Origin: Whitmania pigra
Lineage: Eukaryota > Annelida > Clitellata > Hirudinida > Haemopidae
Assembly (NCBI GenBank): GCA_021613335.1
Contig: JAJTWR010000431.1
Span: 1,674,001 to 1,738,000 of the forward strand
Reading direction: 5' to 3'
Length of the DNA stretch: 64,000 nucleotides
A program made the position numbers and the translations under genes. Under the pieces are notes generated by a model. That model did not search any database. It was not told the DNA's origin and worked only from the letters and a program-made list of their open reading frames with translations. Shown here one piece after another: positions 17,157-25,172 of this stretch; position 1 is the first letter of the stretch, and each line of letters begins with the position of its first letter.

Positions 17157-18431
17157 TCAGGCGCGCGCGGTGACGACGTCTTCCCAGCGGGTCGTGTAAC
17201 TCGGCGACAGCTTCTCCCGTTTCATCTTCCAAGCTTTGTCGATGCCTTCGCCAAGGAGTCGCAGCGTGCCGGAGCCCATCCGGCGGTTCACGGCGTCGAG
17301 GGTTCGCATGAGGCGATGGGAGCGGGCGAGGCGTTCCGGGTCGTCGAAGAGGGAGGCTTGCCGCTGGGCGGTGGGCACGAGGTCGAGCAGCATCACCCCG
17401 GCTTTTTGGTACGCGAAGCCGGGGCGGTAGAGTTGGCGCAGGGCTTTGATGGCGACATCGGCGAGCACCAGGGTGTCGTCGGTGGGGTCGGCCATGGGGA
17501 GCACCATGGCCCGCTGGTACTGGGGTGCGCCTTTCTTGAAGGGATTGGTTCGGATGAACACTTGGACGGCTCCGGCGAGGGATTGCTCGTGGCGCAACTT
17601 CTCGGCGGCGCGCGTGGCGTAGGTGACGACCGCTTGGCGCAGTTCATCGAAGTCGTAGATGTACTCCCCGAACATGCGCGAGCACATGACTTGCTTTTTG
17701 AGGGGGGTCACCTCTTCGAGGCTCAGGCAGGAGATGCCGTTGAGCTCGGCGACGGTCCGCTCCAGCACGACGCTGAACTGCGCGCGCATGGCGGCGGGGG
17801 CGGCGCGTTGCAGGTCGAGCACCGTGTGGATGCCGAGGTTGGCGAGTCGGGCCTGGAGGCGGCTGCCGACGCCCCAGACCTCGCGCACATCGAGTTCGCT
17901 GAACAGCGCCGACTGTCGCTCCGGGGACAGGTCGTCGAGGTTGCAGACGCCGCGGAACTCCGGGCGCTTCTTGGCGATGTGGTTTGCGAGTTTGGAGAGC
18001 GTCTTCGAGGCGCCGATGCCGACGCACACCGGCAGGCCCGTCCACTGGCGAACTCGCTCGCGGATGGTGTGGGCGTAGGCGGTCAGATGCTCAAAGCCAG
18101 TCAAGTCGAGGAAGCTCTCGTCGATGGAGTAGATCTCCTGGTTGGGTGTGAAGCTCGAAAGCAGGCTCATCACCCGGTTCGACATGTCGGCATACAGCGT
18201 GTAGTTGCTCGACAGCGCGGCGATGCCATGCTGCTTGGCGAGGGGCTTGAGCTGGAACCACGGTATGCCCATGGCGATGCCGAGCGCCTTCGCCTCTTTG
18301 GAGCGAGAGATGACGCAGCCATCGTTGTTGGAGAGCACCACCACCGGCCGCTGCTCTAAGGACGGTTTGAAGACGCGCTCGCAGGAGACGTAGAAGTTGT
18401 TGCAGTCGACGAGTGCTAGGGCGCGGGGCAT
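17157..18431 (-). CDS. umuC: Y-family DNA polymerase V subunit UmuC
   Basis: UmuC is the catalytic subunit of the error-prone translesion polymerase Pol V. The 424-aa product shows LVDCNNFYVSCERVF (first metal Asp), the steric gate/fingers region VVLSNNDGCVISRS, catalytic YSIDESFLDLTG, a helix-hairpin-helix (VWGVGSRLQARLANLGI) and the UmuC-specific C-terminal extension (DDPERLARSHRLM...). ATG 18431 overlaps the umuD end by 16 bp; a GTG two codons earlier is possible. It is the last gene of a lexA-like/umuD/umuC set. Confidence 0.95.
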   Translation of the reverse strand: MPRALALVDCNNFYVSCERVFKPSLEQRPVVVLSNNDGCVISRSKEAKALGIAMGIPWFQLKPLAKQHGIAALSSNYTLYADMSNRVMSLLSSFTPNQEIYSIDESFLDLTGFEHLTAYAHTIRERVRQWTGLPVCVGIGASKTLSKLANHIAKKRPEFRGVCNLDDLSPERQSALFSELDVREVWGVGSRLQARLANLGIHTVLDLQRAAPAAMRAQFSVVLERTVAELNGISCLSLEEVTPLKKQVMCSRMFGEYIYDFDELRQAVVTYATRAAEKLRHEQSLAGAVQVFIRTNPFKKGAPQYQRAMVLPMADPTDDTLVLADVAIKALRQLYRPGFAYQKAGVMLLDLVPTAQRQASLFDDPERLARSHRLMRTLDAVNRRMGSGTLRLLGEGIDKAWKMKREKLSPSYTTRWEDVVTARA

Positions 18432-18895
18432 GGCCACACCCGATGGATTGCCCAGCGCACGACGCCCCAGATGTGAAGCTCCTGGTCTGCGCCGATGGTG
18501 ATGTCGGCGAAGGCGGGGTTCGCTGCTCGCAGGGTGAAGCCGCCGGGGCGGGCGGCGAGTTGCTTCACCGTGAAGTTGCCGTCGAGCACCGCGATGACCA
18601 CGTTGCCGTCGACCGGCGTCAAGGAGCGGTCAATCACCAAGAGGTCGCCGTGGAGGATGCCGAGGTCGCGCATCGAGTCGCCCTCGACGCGCATGAAGAA
18701 CGTGGCCTCCTTGTGCTGGATGAGGTGCTCGTCGAGGCTGATGCGGCCCTCGATGTAATCATCGGCCGGTGACGGGAAGCCGGCTGGAACCCGGCGAAGG
18801 ATGACGGGGCCGCTTGTGTGCGGGAGTTCGTCGGCGCCGAGCGGGGTGGCGGTGGTGGCGACGCGCTGAGCCTCGGGGGTCGGGATGACGTGCAT
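18416..18895 (-). CDS. umuD: UmuD-like S24 peptidase
   Basis: UmuD cleaves itself on RecA filaments to UmuD', the accessory subunit of Pol V. The 159-aa product has an Ala-Gly cleavage dipeptide in VPAGFPSPADDY, catalytic Ser74 (EGDSM) and Lys111 (FTVKQL), spaced 37 residues apart as in the LexA/UmuD family. Several N-terminal residues are specific to this gene. I start at ATG 18895, 7 bp after the upstream repressor stop; an upstream in-frame start would overlap that gene. It overlaps umuC. Confidence 0.93.
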   Translation of the reverse strand: MHVIPTPEAQRVATTATPLGADELPHTSGPVILRRVPAGFPSPADDYIEGRISLDEHLIQHKEATFFMRVEGDSMRDLGILHGDLLVIDRSLTPVDGNVVIAVLDGNFTVKQLAARPGGFTLRAANPAFADITIGADQELHIWGVVRWAIHRVWPCPAP

Positions 18896-18902
18896 GGCAC
18901 TC

Positions 18903-19493
18903 TCAGCGTCGAAGTTTGCGCGCAAGGCCGGTCATCACGCCGAAAATCTCCAGACCCACCTTTGGGTGGATGACGGAGTAGGCGGGGTTCGCCGGGTGCA
19001 GTTCTGGTTGGCCGCGTTTGACGCGGTAGGTTTTGAGGGTGAGTTCCCCATCGACGATGGCGGCGACGATGTCGCCGTCGCGTGCCGGGATGCCGCGTTG
19101 GACGACGGCGACATCGCCGTCGTGGATGCCAGCGCCAATCATCGAGTCGCCCTTGACCGGCACGAGCGAAGTGGATGACGGCTTGTCGACGAGGAGGTCG
19201 TCGATGACGCACAGTTTCTCCGAGGTGTCGAAGACCTCGACGGGCGGGCCCGCGGGGATACGCACCGAGTGCAGGGGGCGGGCAAAGAACTGGCGGGTGG
19301 GGCTCCAGCCGCCGTCGGGGCTGCGCTCTAGGTACCCGGCGGCCTGCAGCCGCTTCAGGCATTTGCTCACCGCCGAGACGGCCGCGATGCCGAGCAACTT
19401 TCCGAGCTGCGCGTACGACGGCATGACCTTCCAGCGCGCGTAGTAGTCGCGCAGGGTGGCGAGATGTTCGAGATCGCGATTAGGAGTAGGCAT
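18903..19493 (-). CDS. lexA: LexA-like SOS repressor
   Basis: The 196-aa product joins an N-terminal winged-helix domain (YAQLGKLLGIAAVSAVSKCL recognition region) to an S24 peptidase domain with Ala-Gly cleavage site (IPAGPPVE), Ser117 (KGDSM) and Lys154 (LTLKTY). The N terminus departs from canonical LexA. It heads an operon with umuD and umuC, so it probably represses this mutagenesis operon and itself until RecA-stimulated self-cleavage. Whether this is the global LexA or a dedicated paralogue cannot be told from the window. Two palindromes sit just upstream of ATG 19493. Confidence 0.88.
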   Translation of the reverse strand: MPTPNRDLEHLATLRDYYARWKVMPSYAQLGKLLGIAAVSAVSKCLKRLQAAGYLERSPDGGWSPTRQFFARPLHSVRIPAGPPVEVFDTSEKLCVIDDLLVDKPSSTSLVPVKGDSMIGAGIHDGDVAVVQRGIPARDGDIVAAIVDGELTLKTYRVKRGQPELHPANPAYSVIHPKVGLEIFGVMTGLARKLRR

Positions 19494-19500
19494 AGCGAAG

Positions 19501-19516
19501 GAGAATGTTTATTCTC
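19501..19516 (-). promoter_or_regulatory. Operator 1 for the LexA-like repressor
   Basis: GAGAATGTTTATTCTC is an inverted repeat (GAGAAT/ATTCTC around GTTT) beginning 8 bp upstream of the lexA-like start. It shares the pattern GAGAAnGTTnnTTCTC with a second copy 24 bp away. The inner GAAT-n4-ATTC resembles Bacillus-type GAAC-n4-GTTC SOS boxes. Confidence 0.75.
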
Positions 19517-19524
19517 CAACGATA

Positions 19525-19540
19525 GAGAACGTTCGTTCTC
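19525..19540 (-). promoter_or_regulatory. Operator 2 for the LexA-like repressor
   Basis: GAGAACGTTCGTTCTC is an inverted repeat (GAGAAC/GTTCTC around GTTC) matching operator 1. The two centres are 24 bp apart, so two dimers could bind about two helical turns apart over the promoter and block the lexA-like/umuD/umuC operon. Confidence 0.78.
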
Positions 19541-19553
19541 CTGTCAATCGGAT

Positions 19554-19589
19554 CGCTGATCAGCGGGAGGCGACTCAAGTGTCGCTGAT
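19554..19589 (+). promoter_or_regulatory. Palindrome and half-repeat upstream of badH
   Basis: A perfect 12-bp palindrome CGCTGATCAGCG (19554-19565) lies 137 bp upstream of badH, and its half with flanking base, TCGCTGAT, recurs at 19582-19589. It may be an operator for the catabolic genes. No regulator gene for them lies in the window. Confidence 0.35.
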
Positions 19590-19702
19590 GCGGGGCAATT
19601 TTGGGAGGAGTTGAGCGGAGTTCGCTGTTATCTGCCGGCGGGAGCGCTTGCGAACTCAAAAGGAGTGCGGGAGGAACGACCTTCACCAGAGGGGAGTTTG
19701 AC

Positions 19703-20470
19703 GTGCGCAATCTCAATGGGAAAACCGTAATCGTGACCGGTGGTGGCGGTGGCATCGGTGGGGCGACCTGTCGCCGCTTCGCTCATGAGGGCGCGAAGGT
19801 CGCTGTATTTGACGTGGACCTTGGGGCTGCCGAGAAAGTCGCGGCCGGAATCGTCGCCGCTGGTGGCACAGCCGCTGCGTTCAAGTGTGACATCACCGAC
19901 TGCGCAGAGGTCGACGCGGCGGTGGCCGCGACTGCGAGCAAGCTTGGTCCGATAGACGTGCTGGTGAACAACGCTGGCTGGGACGTCTTCAAACCCTTCA
20001 CCAAGAGCGTGCCCGCCGAATGGGAGCAGCTCATCGCCATCAACCTGACAGGAGCGCTGCACATGCTGCATGCGGTGCTGCCGGGCATGAGTGAGCGCAA
20101 GAGCGGCCGCATCGTCAATGTGGCATCCGACGCTGCCCGCGCTGGGTCTTCCGGTGAGGCCGTCTACTCCGCCTGCAAAGGCGGCCTCGTGGCCCTCTCC
20201 AAGACGCTGGCTCGCGAGCATGCGCGCCAGGGCATCACCGTGAATGTGGTGTGCCCCGGGCCGACGGATACGGCGTTGCTCGCTCGGGTGGTGGAGGGCG
20301 CACGCGACCCGGCCAAGCTGCTGGAGGCATTCAAGAGCGCGATTCCGCTCGGTCGCCTCGGGCAACCCGACGACGTCGCGAGCGCGATTGTTTTCTTTGG
20401 TAGCGACGATGCGAGTTTCATCACCGGCCAGGTCATCTCGGTATCCGGCGGCCTCACCATGCACGGCTAA
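19703..20470 (+). CDS. badH: 2-hydroxycyclohexanecarboxyl-CoA dehydrogenase
   Basis: BadH oxidises 2-hydroxycyclohexanecarboxyl-CoA to the 2-keto compound with NAD+ in the Rhodopseudomonas-type benzoate/cyclohexanecarboxylate pathway. The 255-aa SDR has the Rossmann motif TGGGGGIGG, NNAG (NNAGWDVFKPF), catalytic Ser/Tyr/Lys in the region up to YSACKGG, and a C-terminal FITGQVISVSGG. The NNAGWD-x-FKPFTK and AARAGSSGEAVY stretches are characteristic of BadH rather than of general SDRs. I start at GTG 19703 with GGGGAG six bases upstream; the longer open frame adds an unrelated Arg-rich leader. badI follows 26 bp later. Confidence 0.88.
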   Translation: MRNLNGKTVIVTGGGGGIGGATCRRFAHEGAKVAVFDVDLGAAEKVAAGIVAAGGTAAAFKCDITDCAEVDAAVAATASKLGPIDVLVNNAGWDVFKPFTKSVPAEWEQLIAINLTGALHMLHAVLPGMSERKSGRIVNVASDAARAGSSGEAVYSACKGGLVALSKTLAREHARQGITVNVVCPGPTDTALLARVVEGARDPAKLLEAFKSAIPLGRLGQPDDVASAIVFFGSDDASFITGQVISVSGGLTMHG

Positions 20471-20496
20471 GGCACACATCTCCCTGAGGACAAAAC

Positions 20497-21279
20497 ATGA
20501 ACTTCGAAGACATCTTGTATGAAATCCGCAATGGCGTGGCCTGGATCACCATCAATCGCCCAGACAAAATGAATGCCTTTCGCGGCCAGACATGCGACGA
20601 GCTCATCCGGGCGCTGAACAAAGCGGGCTACGACAAGAGCGTCGGCGCGATTGTGTTGGCGGGTGCTGGCGACCGGGCGTTTTGCACCGGTGGCGACCAG
20701 TCGGCGCACGACGGCAACTACGATGGCCGCGGCACCATCGGCCTGCCGATGGAGGAGTTGCACAATGCCATTCGCGACGTGCCCAAGCCAGTCATCGCGC
20801 GAGTGCAGGGCTTTGCCATCGGCGGCGGCAACGTGTTGGCCACTATTTGCGACCTGACGATTTGCTCGGACAAGGCCCAGTTCGGGCAGGTCGGCCCCAA
20901 GATGGGTTCAGTGGACCCTGGCTACGGCACTGCTTTTCTCGCCCGCGTCGTCGGCGAAAAGAAGGCGCGGGAGATGTGGTACTTGAACCGTCGCTACAGT
21001 GGCGCCGAGGCGGTAGCGATGGGCCTTGCCAACTTCTGCGTGCCGCACGACCAACTCGACGTCGAAGTGCAGAAGATTGGCGAGGAACTGTGCGAGCGCA
21101 GCCCCACGGCTCTCGCAATTGCCAAGCGCAGCTTCAATGCAGACACCGCGCACCAGAGCGGGATTGCGGGCCTCGGCATGTATGCGTTGAAGCTCTACTA
21201 CGACACCGAGGAGTCGAAAGAAGGCGTGAAGGCGCTGAAGGAAAAGCGCAAGCCGGAGTTCCGCAAGTTCGTGAAGTAG
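20497..21279 (+). CDS. badI: 2-ketocyclohexanecarboxyl-CoA hydrolase
   Basis: BadI hydrolytically opens the ring of 2-ketocyclohexanecarboxyl-CoA to pimelyl-CoA. The 260-aa product is a crotonase-fold protein (ITINRPDKMNAF, oxyanion loop around FCTGGDQS, FAIGGGNVLA, QVGPKMGSVDPGYGT), with the HDG-x-YDGRGTIGLPME region typical of BadI and related naphthoyl-CoA synthase (MenB)-like enzymes. MenB is the main alternative, but the immediate badH neighbour and the details of the active-site loop favour BadI. Starts at ATG 20497, preceded by a GAGGA. Confidence 0.88.
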   Translation: MNFEDILYEIRNGVAWITINRPDKMNAFRGQTCDELIRALNKAGYDKSVGAIVLAGAGDRAFCTGGDQSAHDGNYDGRGTIGLPMEELHNAIRDVPKPVIARVQGFAIGGGNVLATICDLTICSDKAQFGQVGPKMGSVDPGYGTAFLARVVGEKKAREMWYLNRRYSGAEAVAMGLANFCVPHDQLDVEVQKIGEELCERSPTALAIAKRSFNADTAHQSGIAGLGMYALKLYYDTEESKEGVKALKEKRKPEFRKFVK

Positions 21280-21396
21280 TCCGCGCGAAACCGCACGCCA
21301 TGAGCTGCAGGTGCAACAATTGATCAACGGTCGTCATTTGCTGAAGAGAGATTAAAGTCGCAGCGAACATCGCACTTTTTCGGAACCCGAGGTTTT

Positions 21397-22578
21397 ATGA
21401 AGTCTCCACACGCCGCCTTTCAATGGAACGACCCGTTCCTACTCGACCGACAACTGAGCGACGAGGAGCGCCAAGTGCGCGATGCCGCCCGCGCTTACTG
21501 CCAAGAGAAGCTCTTGCCCCGGGTGCAACTCGCCTTTCGCAACGAGCAGACCGACGCGTCGATTTTCCGGGAGATAGGGGCGCTCGGCTTTTTGGGGCCT
21601 ACGATATCCGAGGAATACGGCGGCGCGGGGCTCAACTATGTTTGCTACGGGCTCGTGGCCCGTGAGGTGGAGCGGGTGGACTCGGGCTACCGCTCGATGA
21701 TGAGTGTCCAGTCCTCGCTGGTGATGCTGCCCATTCACGAGTTCGGTACCGAGGCGCTGAAGCGGAAATATCTGCCGAAGCTCGCGACCGGAGAGCTGAT
21801 TGGTTGTTTCGGACTTACCGAACCGAACTATGGCTCTGACCCCGGGAGCATGACCAGCCGCGCGAAGAAAGTGACCGGCGGCTACCAGCTCACCGGCACC
21901 AAAATGTGGATTACCAATAGCCCCATCGCCGACGTGTTCGTCGTCTGGGCGAAGGATGATGCGGGAGAAATCCGCGGTTTCGTCCTCGACAAAGGGAGCA
22001 AGGGCCTCAGTGCGCCAGCGATCCACGGCAAGGTGGGGCTGCGGGCCTCCATCACCGGCGAGATAGTGATGGACGAGGTGGTTTGCCCCGAGGAGAACGC
22101 TTTCCCCAGTGTGCGTGGCCTCAAGGGTCCGTTTACGTGTCTCAACTCAGCCCGCTACGGCATTGCCTGGGGGGCGCTCGGCGCCGCCGAGGACTGCTTT
22201 CAGCGCGCGCGCCAATATGTGCTCGACCGCCAGCAGTTCGGGCGGCCGCTCGCAGCAAACCAACTCATTCAGAAGAAGTTGGCCGACATGCTCAGCGAAA
22301 TCGCGTTAGGGCTGCAGGGGTGCTTGCGCCTCGGGCGCATGAAGGACGAGGGAGTGGCCTCGGTCGAACTGACTTCGGTTTTGAAGCGTAATAGCTGTGG
22401 CAAGGCGCTCGACATCGCCCGCCAAGCTCGGGACATGCTCGGCGGCAACGGTATCAGCGACGAGTTCGGAGTCGCGCGACACTTGGTCAACCTGGAGGTG
22501 GTCAACACCTACGAGGGCACCCACGACGTGCACGCGCTCATCCTCGGCCGCGCCATCACCGGTATCCCGGCGTTCTGA
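21397..22578 (+). CDS. gcdH: Glutaryl-CoA dehydrogenase
   Basis: The 393-aa acyl-CoA dehydrogenase oxidises and decarboxylates glutaryl-CoA to crotonyl-CoA with FAD. It shows [14 protein letters not shown] and [12 protein letters not shown] (FAD-binding), the Arg in [15 protein letters not shown], and the glutaryl-CoA-type active-site Glu in [20 protein letters not shown]. In the same block as badH/badI it fits the end of the pathway, since pimelyl-CoA is beta-oxidised to glutaryl-CoA and acetyl-CoA. A CGAGG lies upstream of ATG 21397. The 117-bp gap from badI leaves open whether it is in the same transcript. Confidence 0.9.
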   Translation: MKSPHAAFQWNDPFLLDRQLSDEERQVRDAARAYCQEKLLPRVQLAFRNEQTDASIFREIGALGFLGPTISEEYGGAGLNYVCYGLVAREVERVDSGYRSMMSVQSSLVMLPIHEFGTEALKRKYLPKLATGELIGCFGLTEPNYGSDPGSMTSRAKKVTGGYQLTGTKMWITNSPIADVFVVWAKDDAGEIRGFVLDKGSKGLSAPAIHGKVGLRASITGEIVMDEVVCPEENAFPSVRGLKGPFTCLNSARYGIAWGALGAAEDCFQRARQYVLDRQQFGRPLAANQLIQKKLADMLSEIALGLQGCLRLGRMKDEGVASVELTSVLKRNSCGKALDIARQARDMLGGNGISDEFGVARHLVNLEVVNTYEGTHDVHALILGRAITGIPAF

Positions 22579-22582
22579 GAAG

Positions 22583-22603
22583 GCCCGGCACTCATTTCCG
22601 GGC
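22583..22603 (+). terminator. GC-rich hairpin after gcdH
   Basis: GCCCGG (22583-22588) and CCGGGC (22598-22603) form a 6-bp stem with a 9-nt loop starting 5 bp after the gcdH stop. No T-run follows, so it is only a candidate terminator. The rest of the gap up to 22803 shows nothing else. Confidence 0.35.
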
Positions 22604-22803
22604 AGCGCTGGTCGGAGCGGCTCAGAGAATGAGTTCGTACGAAGTGCTTCGACCGCCTGCCTCTTACTTGCGCAATATTCCGCGGGGCCAAGAGTTCGCT
22701 CGTCTTCACGACGTCTTCGGTGAGGGCGACGAGGCTCGCCGGGTCTCGTTGCGCAAGCCCAACGTCCTGAAGCCTGCCGAGGAGCATCCCCTGCGAGCGG
22801 AGG

Positions 22804-23859
22804 CTATGACACGCCCCTTGTATGTTTCCACTTGGCAGAACGTCCTTTGCCGGTTGGTATGATCAGCCCTTCGGCTTTCATGGCGCGCAAGACGACGCGC
22901 ACCATGTCGCGGCTGATGCCTGGGCAGGCTTCTTCGATTTCGGAGATAGAGAACGGCAGGGTTCTCTTGAGGATTTCGGAGCGCACACGGTCGCCCTTAG
23001 CTCCACGCCCGCGCTCGATGGTGCCGACACGTTCCTCCAATTCCTTGTAGGCCCTCAGCAGGGCTCCCCAAAAATAGTCGAGCCACGGGGCGCTGTCGTG
23101 GGTACCGTCGTGCCAGCCCTGCGAGCTGGCCTCGAGCGTTTCGTAATAACTCTCTTTCGACTCCTCGAAGATGCGTTCCAGACTGATGTAACGGCCTACC
23201 GCATAGTCGAAATGGTAGAGCAACTGCAGGGTCAGCAGCCGTGCCATGCGGCCGTTGCCGTCTGCGAAGGGATGTATGCAGAGAAAATCGAGGATGACGA
23301 GCGGCACCAACACCAGCGGGTCGGCTAGATGTTGATCCTGCGCCGTGCGGTAGCGCGCAATCAGGTCGGTCATCGCCAGTGGAGTGAGATGCGCAGCCAC
23401 GGGTCGAAAGCGAATGCGTGAGCTACCATCGGGATGGCGCTCGACGATATCGTTGTTGGTAGCTTTCCAATGCCCGCCGGGCTGCGGCATGTAGCGGTAC
23501 AGAATCCCGTGGAGTTGCAGGACAGTGCCCGCCGAAAACGGCATCTGCTCTTTGCTTTCGTGGATAAGGCCCAGCGCGTCGCGATAGCCAGCCACCTCTT
23601 GCTCGGAGCGGCTTTTTGGTGCGGCGTTTTTGAGCACCAGCGACTTCAGCCGGTTCGCCGATACCACCACCCCTTCGAGGCGGTTGGATGACTCCGTGGA
23701 CTCCACCACGGCCAGCTGACGCAAGTCGCTCAACACCTCCGGTGAATGCGCCACGACTCGCTGCTGCTTCCCCCGGTACTCGCCCAGGGCCCGCAGCGTC
23801 GCCAGTTGCCGGGCGTCGAAGCGCAGCTTGGCGAGGTAGTCGGGCAAGAGAGAGTTCAT
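22804..23859 (-). CDS. Fic-family protein (putative AMP transferase)
   Basis: Fic proteins usually transfer AMP to hydroxyl groups of target proteins. The 351-aa product has a Fic_N-type N terminus, the inhibitory motif S-x3-E-G (SNRLEG, about residues 60-65), the catalytic Fic motif HPFADGNGRMAR (residues 196-207, complete) and a C-terminal winged helix. The inhibitory helix in cis suggests a self-regulated class II Fic. I start at ATG 23859; the frame extends to an ATG at 23922, but that part covers a repeated regulatory sequence. It lies downstream of hipB and the broken hipA on the same strand and may share their promoter. Confidence 0.88.
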   Translation of the reverse strand: MNSLLPDYLAKLRFDARQLATLRALGEYRGKQQRVVAHSPEVLSDLRQLAVVESTESSNRLEGVVVSANRLKSLVLKNAAPKSRSEQEVAGYRDALGLIHESKEQMPFSAGTVLQLHGILYRYMPQPGGHWKATNNDIVERHPDGSSRIRFRPVAAHLTPLAMTDLIARYRTAQDQHLADPLVLVPLVILDFLCIHPFADGNGRMARLLTLQLLYHFDYAVGRYISLERIFEESKESYYETLEASSQGWHDGTHDSAPWLDYFWGALLRAYKELEERVGTIERGRGAKGDRVRSEILKRTLPFSISEIEEACPGISRDMVRVVLRAMKAEGLIIPTGKGRSAKWKHTRGVS

Positions 23860-23877
23860 GAAGGAGCTTACCGTAGC

Positions 23878-23928
23878 TAAATGGGGTAACACTACTATAA
23901 ATGGGGTAAAGTGCCACTTCATTACCCC
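23878..23928. promoter_or_regulatory. Iterated TAAATGGGGTAA boxes upstream of fic
   Basis: TAAATGGGGTAA occurs at 23878-23889 and again at 23898-23909, exactly 20 bp apart, and its inverted core TTACCCC occurs at 23922-23928. They lie 19-70 bp upstream of the Fic start, overlapping the likely promoter, so a DNA-binding protein (possibly the Fic protein's own winged helix) could bind the repeats. Confidence 0.5.
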
Positions 23929-24763
23929 TATAAGCTGGTGATGACCCTATTCGTCAGAGCGCAGCGCTGTTCGATGAGCTTGTTGATTCGCTCAATCACA
24001 GCATTGCCAGCGAAACCGTGTCCGGGGTCAGACTGGAGCTTGCCTGCCGCGGGTGGCAGTAACTTTGCCAACTCCAGAATGCGCCGTTTGGCCTGTGTAC
24101 AAGAGCGAGAAATTCTTGGCGTGTGCATCATGGTTGCCAAGCAACGCATTGAAGATCACGCAATCGAAAAGCCTCAGGACATGCGGCGCACTGGGGCGTG
24201 TCGCTCGTCGAAGTAGGTCAAAACACTGGGCCAGATCCGGTCCCCCTTCATTTTGGTATTTCATTTCTGGCACTACACCCATTGCTTGGCAGAAATCCTC
24301 TTGATGAAGGCGTTGGCGATGGCCTTGCGCATCGATCCTTCGGTCGTAGCGTTCAATGAGCAGAAATGAGTGGTCCTTCAATAGCAACGACCTCGTTGTC
24401 ACTCAGCCATTGAATGTCTTATTCGGTTGGCACAGGCAACGCGTGCCCCGGCGCAAGTAACGCAACGGCGCCAGCGCACTCCCCGCCCAGATGCTCCAGC
24501 AGCACAAAATCGTTCTGCCGAGAAACCTGGAACTGCTGCGCAATCAGACGGCGCAGTTGCCCCTCTGGGAGGAGGCCAGCAAAGAAGGGACGGCTACTGC
24601 GATCGTCGAACGGCTCTGCTTGCAGAGGCAACGAGGCAGACAAGGCAACGGCGTCGTCGCGTAAGAGCCAATCGGCTGCGTAGCGAAAATTGAGTCGTCC
24701 TTCGACCAAAGCCAACGTGCCGACCCGAGCGCTAAAAAGCCAAACTTCGAGCTCACGCGCCAT
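23928..24763 (-). pseudogene. hipA: Decayed HipA-family kinase toxin gene
   Basis: Three remnants of a HipA serine/threonine kinase, read on the minus strand. The N-terminal domain (start MARELEVWLF at 24763) runs to a TAA at 24419-24421; recognisable reading continues in frame for about 15 codons after it. A second piece (to 24028) resumes at LLIERYDRR, carries HQEDFCQAMGV and the catalytic-loop motif GNHDAHAKN, then ends early. A third, in another frame, holds the usual C-terminal tail (ILELAKLLPPAAGKL, INKLIEQRC) up to the TAG at 23928-23930. The central segment with the ATP-binding loop and a stretch after the catalytic loop are missing. The gene therefore carries a nonsense codon, at least two deletions and a frameshift, and should not give an active kinase. 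Intact HipA is about 410-440 aa. Confidence 0.85.
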
Positions 24764-25013
24764 GGTCGTCACGAATTGGTTCATTGTTAGCGGCTGCAGA
24801 TGGCAGTCCGCTCAATTGGAGTTCACCACCAAGGGCATCAATCACCCGCAGCACGTTATCGAGGCGCAGGGTGGGCTTGCCTGCTTCGAGGTCGACGATG
24901 AAGCGTACGCCGACGCCAGACGCCAGCGCCAATTGGGGCTGCGTCAGCTTGAGCTGCTTGCGAGCAGCACGCAGTGCCTCGCCGAGTTGTTGGGGTGATC
25001 GGATGAGCGCCAT
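24753..25013 (-). CDS. hipB: HipB-like antitoxin, XRE-family regulator
   Basis: The 86-aa product is a short XRE helix-turn-helix protein (LGEALRAARKQLKLTQPQLALASGVGVRFIVDLEAGK) like HipB, which binds HipA and represses its own operon. It overlaps the broken hipA start by 11 bp, the usual hipBA layout. Unlike the toxin, its frame is intact, so it may remain as a solitary repressor, possibly also affecting fic downstream. Confidence 0.85.
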   Translation of the reverse strand: MALIRSPQQLGEALRAARKQLKLTQPQLALASGVGVRFIVDLEAGKPTLRLDNVLRVIDALGGELQLSGLPSAAANNEPIRDDHGA

Positions 25014-25025
25014 GGTTAGATGAGT

Positions 25026-25039
25026 TTCCCGATCGGGAA
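25026..25039 (-). promoter_or_regulatory. Palindromic operator upstream of hipB
   Basis: TTCCCGATCGGGAA is a perfect 14-bp palindrome starting 12 bp upstream of the hipB start codon. E. coli HipB binds TATCC-n8-GGATA palindromes, so by position and symmetry this is the likely autoregulatory site. Confidence 0.6.
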
Positions 25040-25172
25040 GAATGCGTGAGTCGCGTTTCTCAACGTACCCCCATCGACGCTACAGCAATCTGTCCAGAGA
25101 CTCCGCACAATCCGGCGGCTTGGTGAAGTGATTTGGGGAGATGCGTGGCATTCGGGTTAGAGTCGAAAGCTC

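Noticed and set aside
22629..22862. Small plus-strand frame between gcdH and fic
   Set aside because: No family features, no ribosome binding site, and its end overlaps the fic 3' end in antisense.
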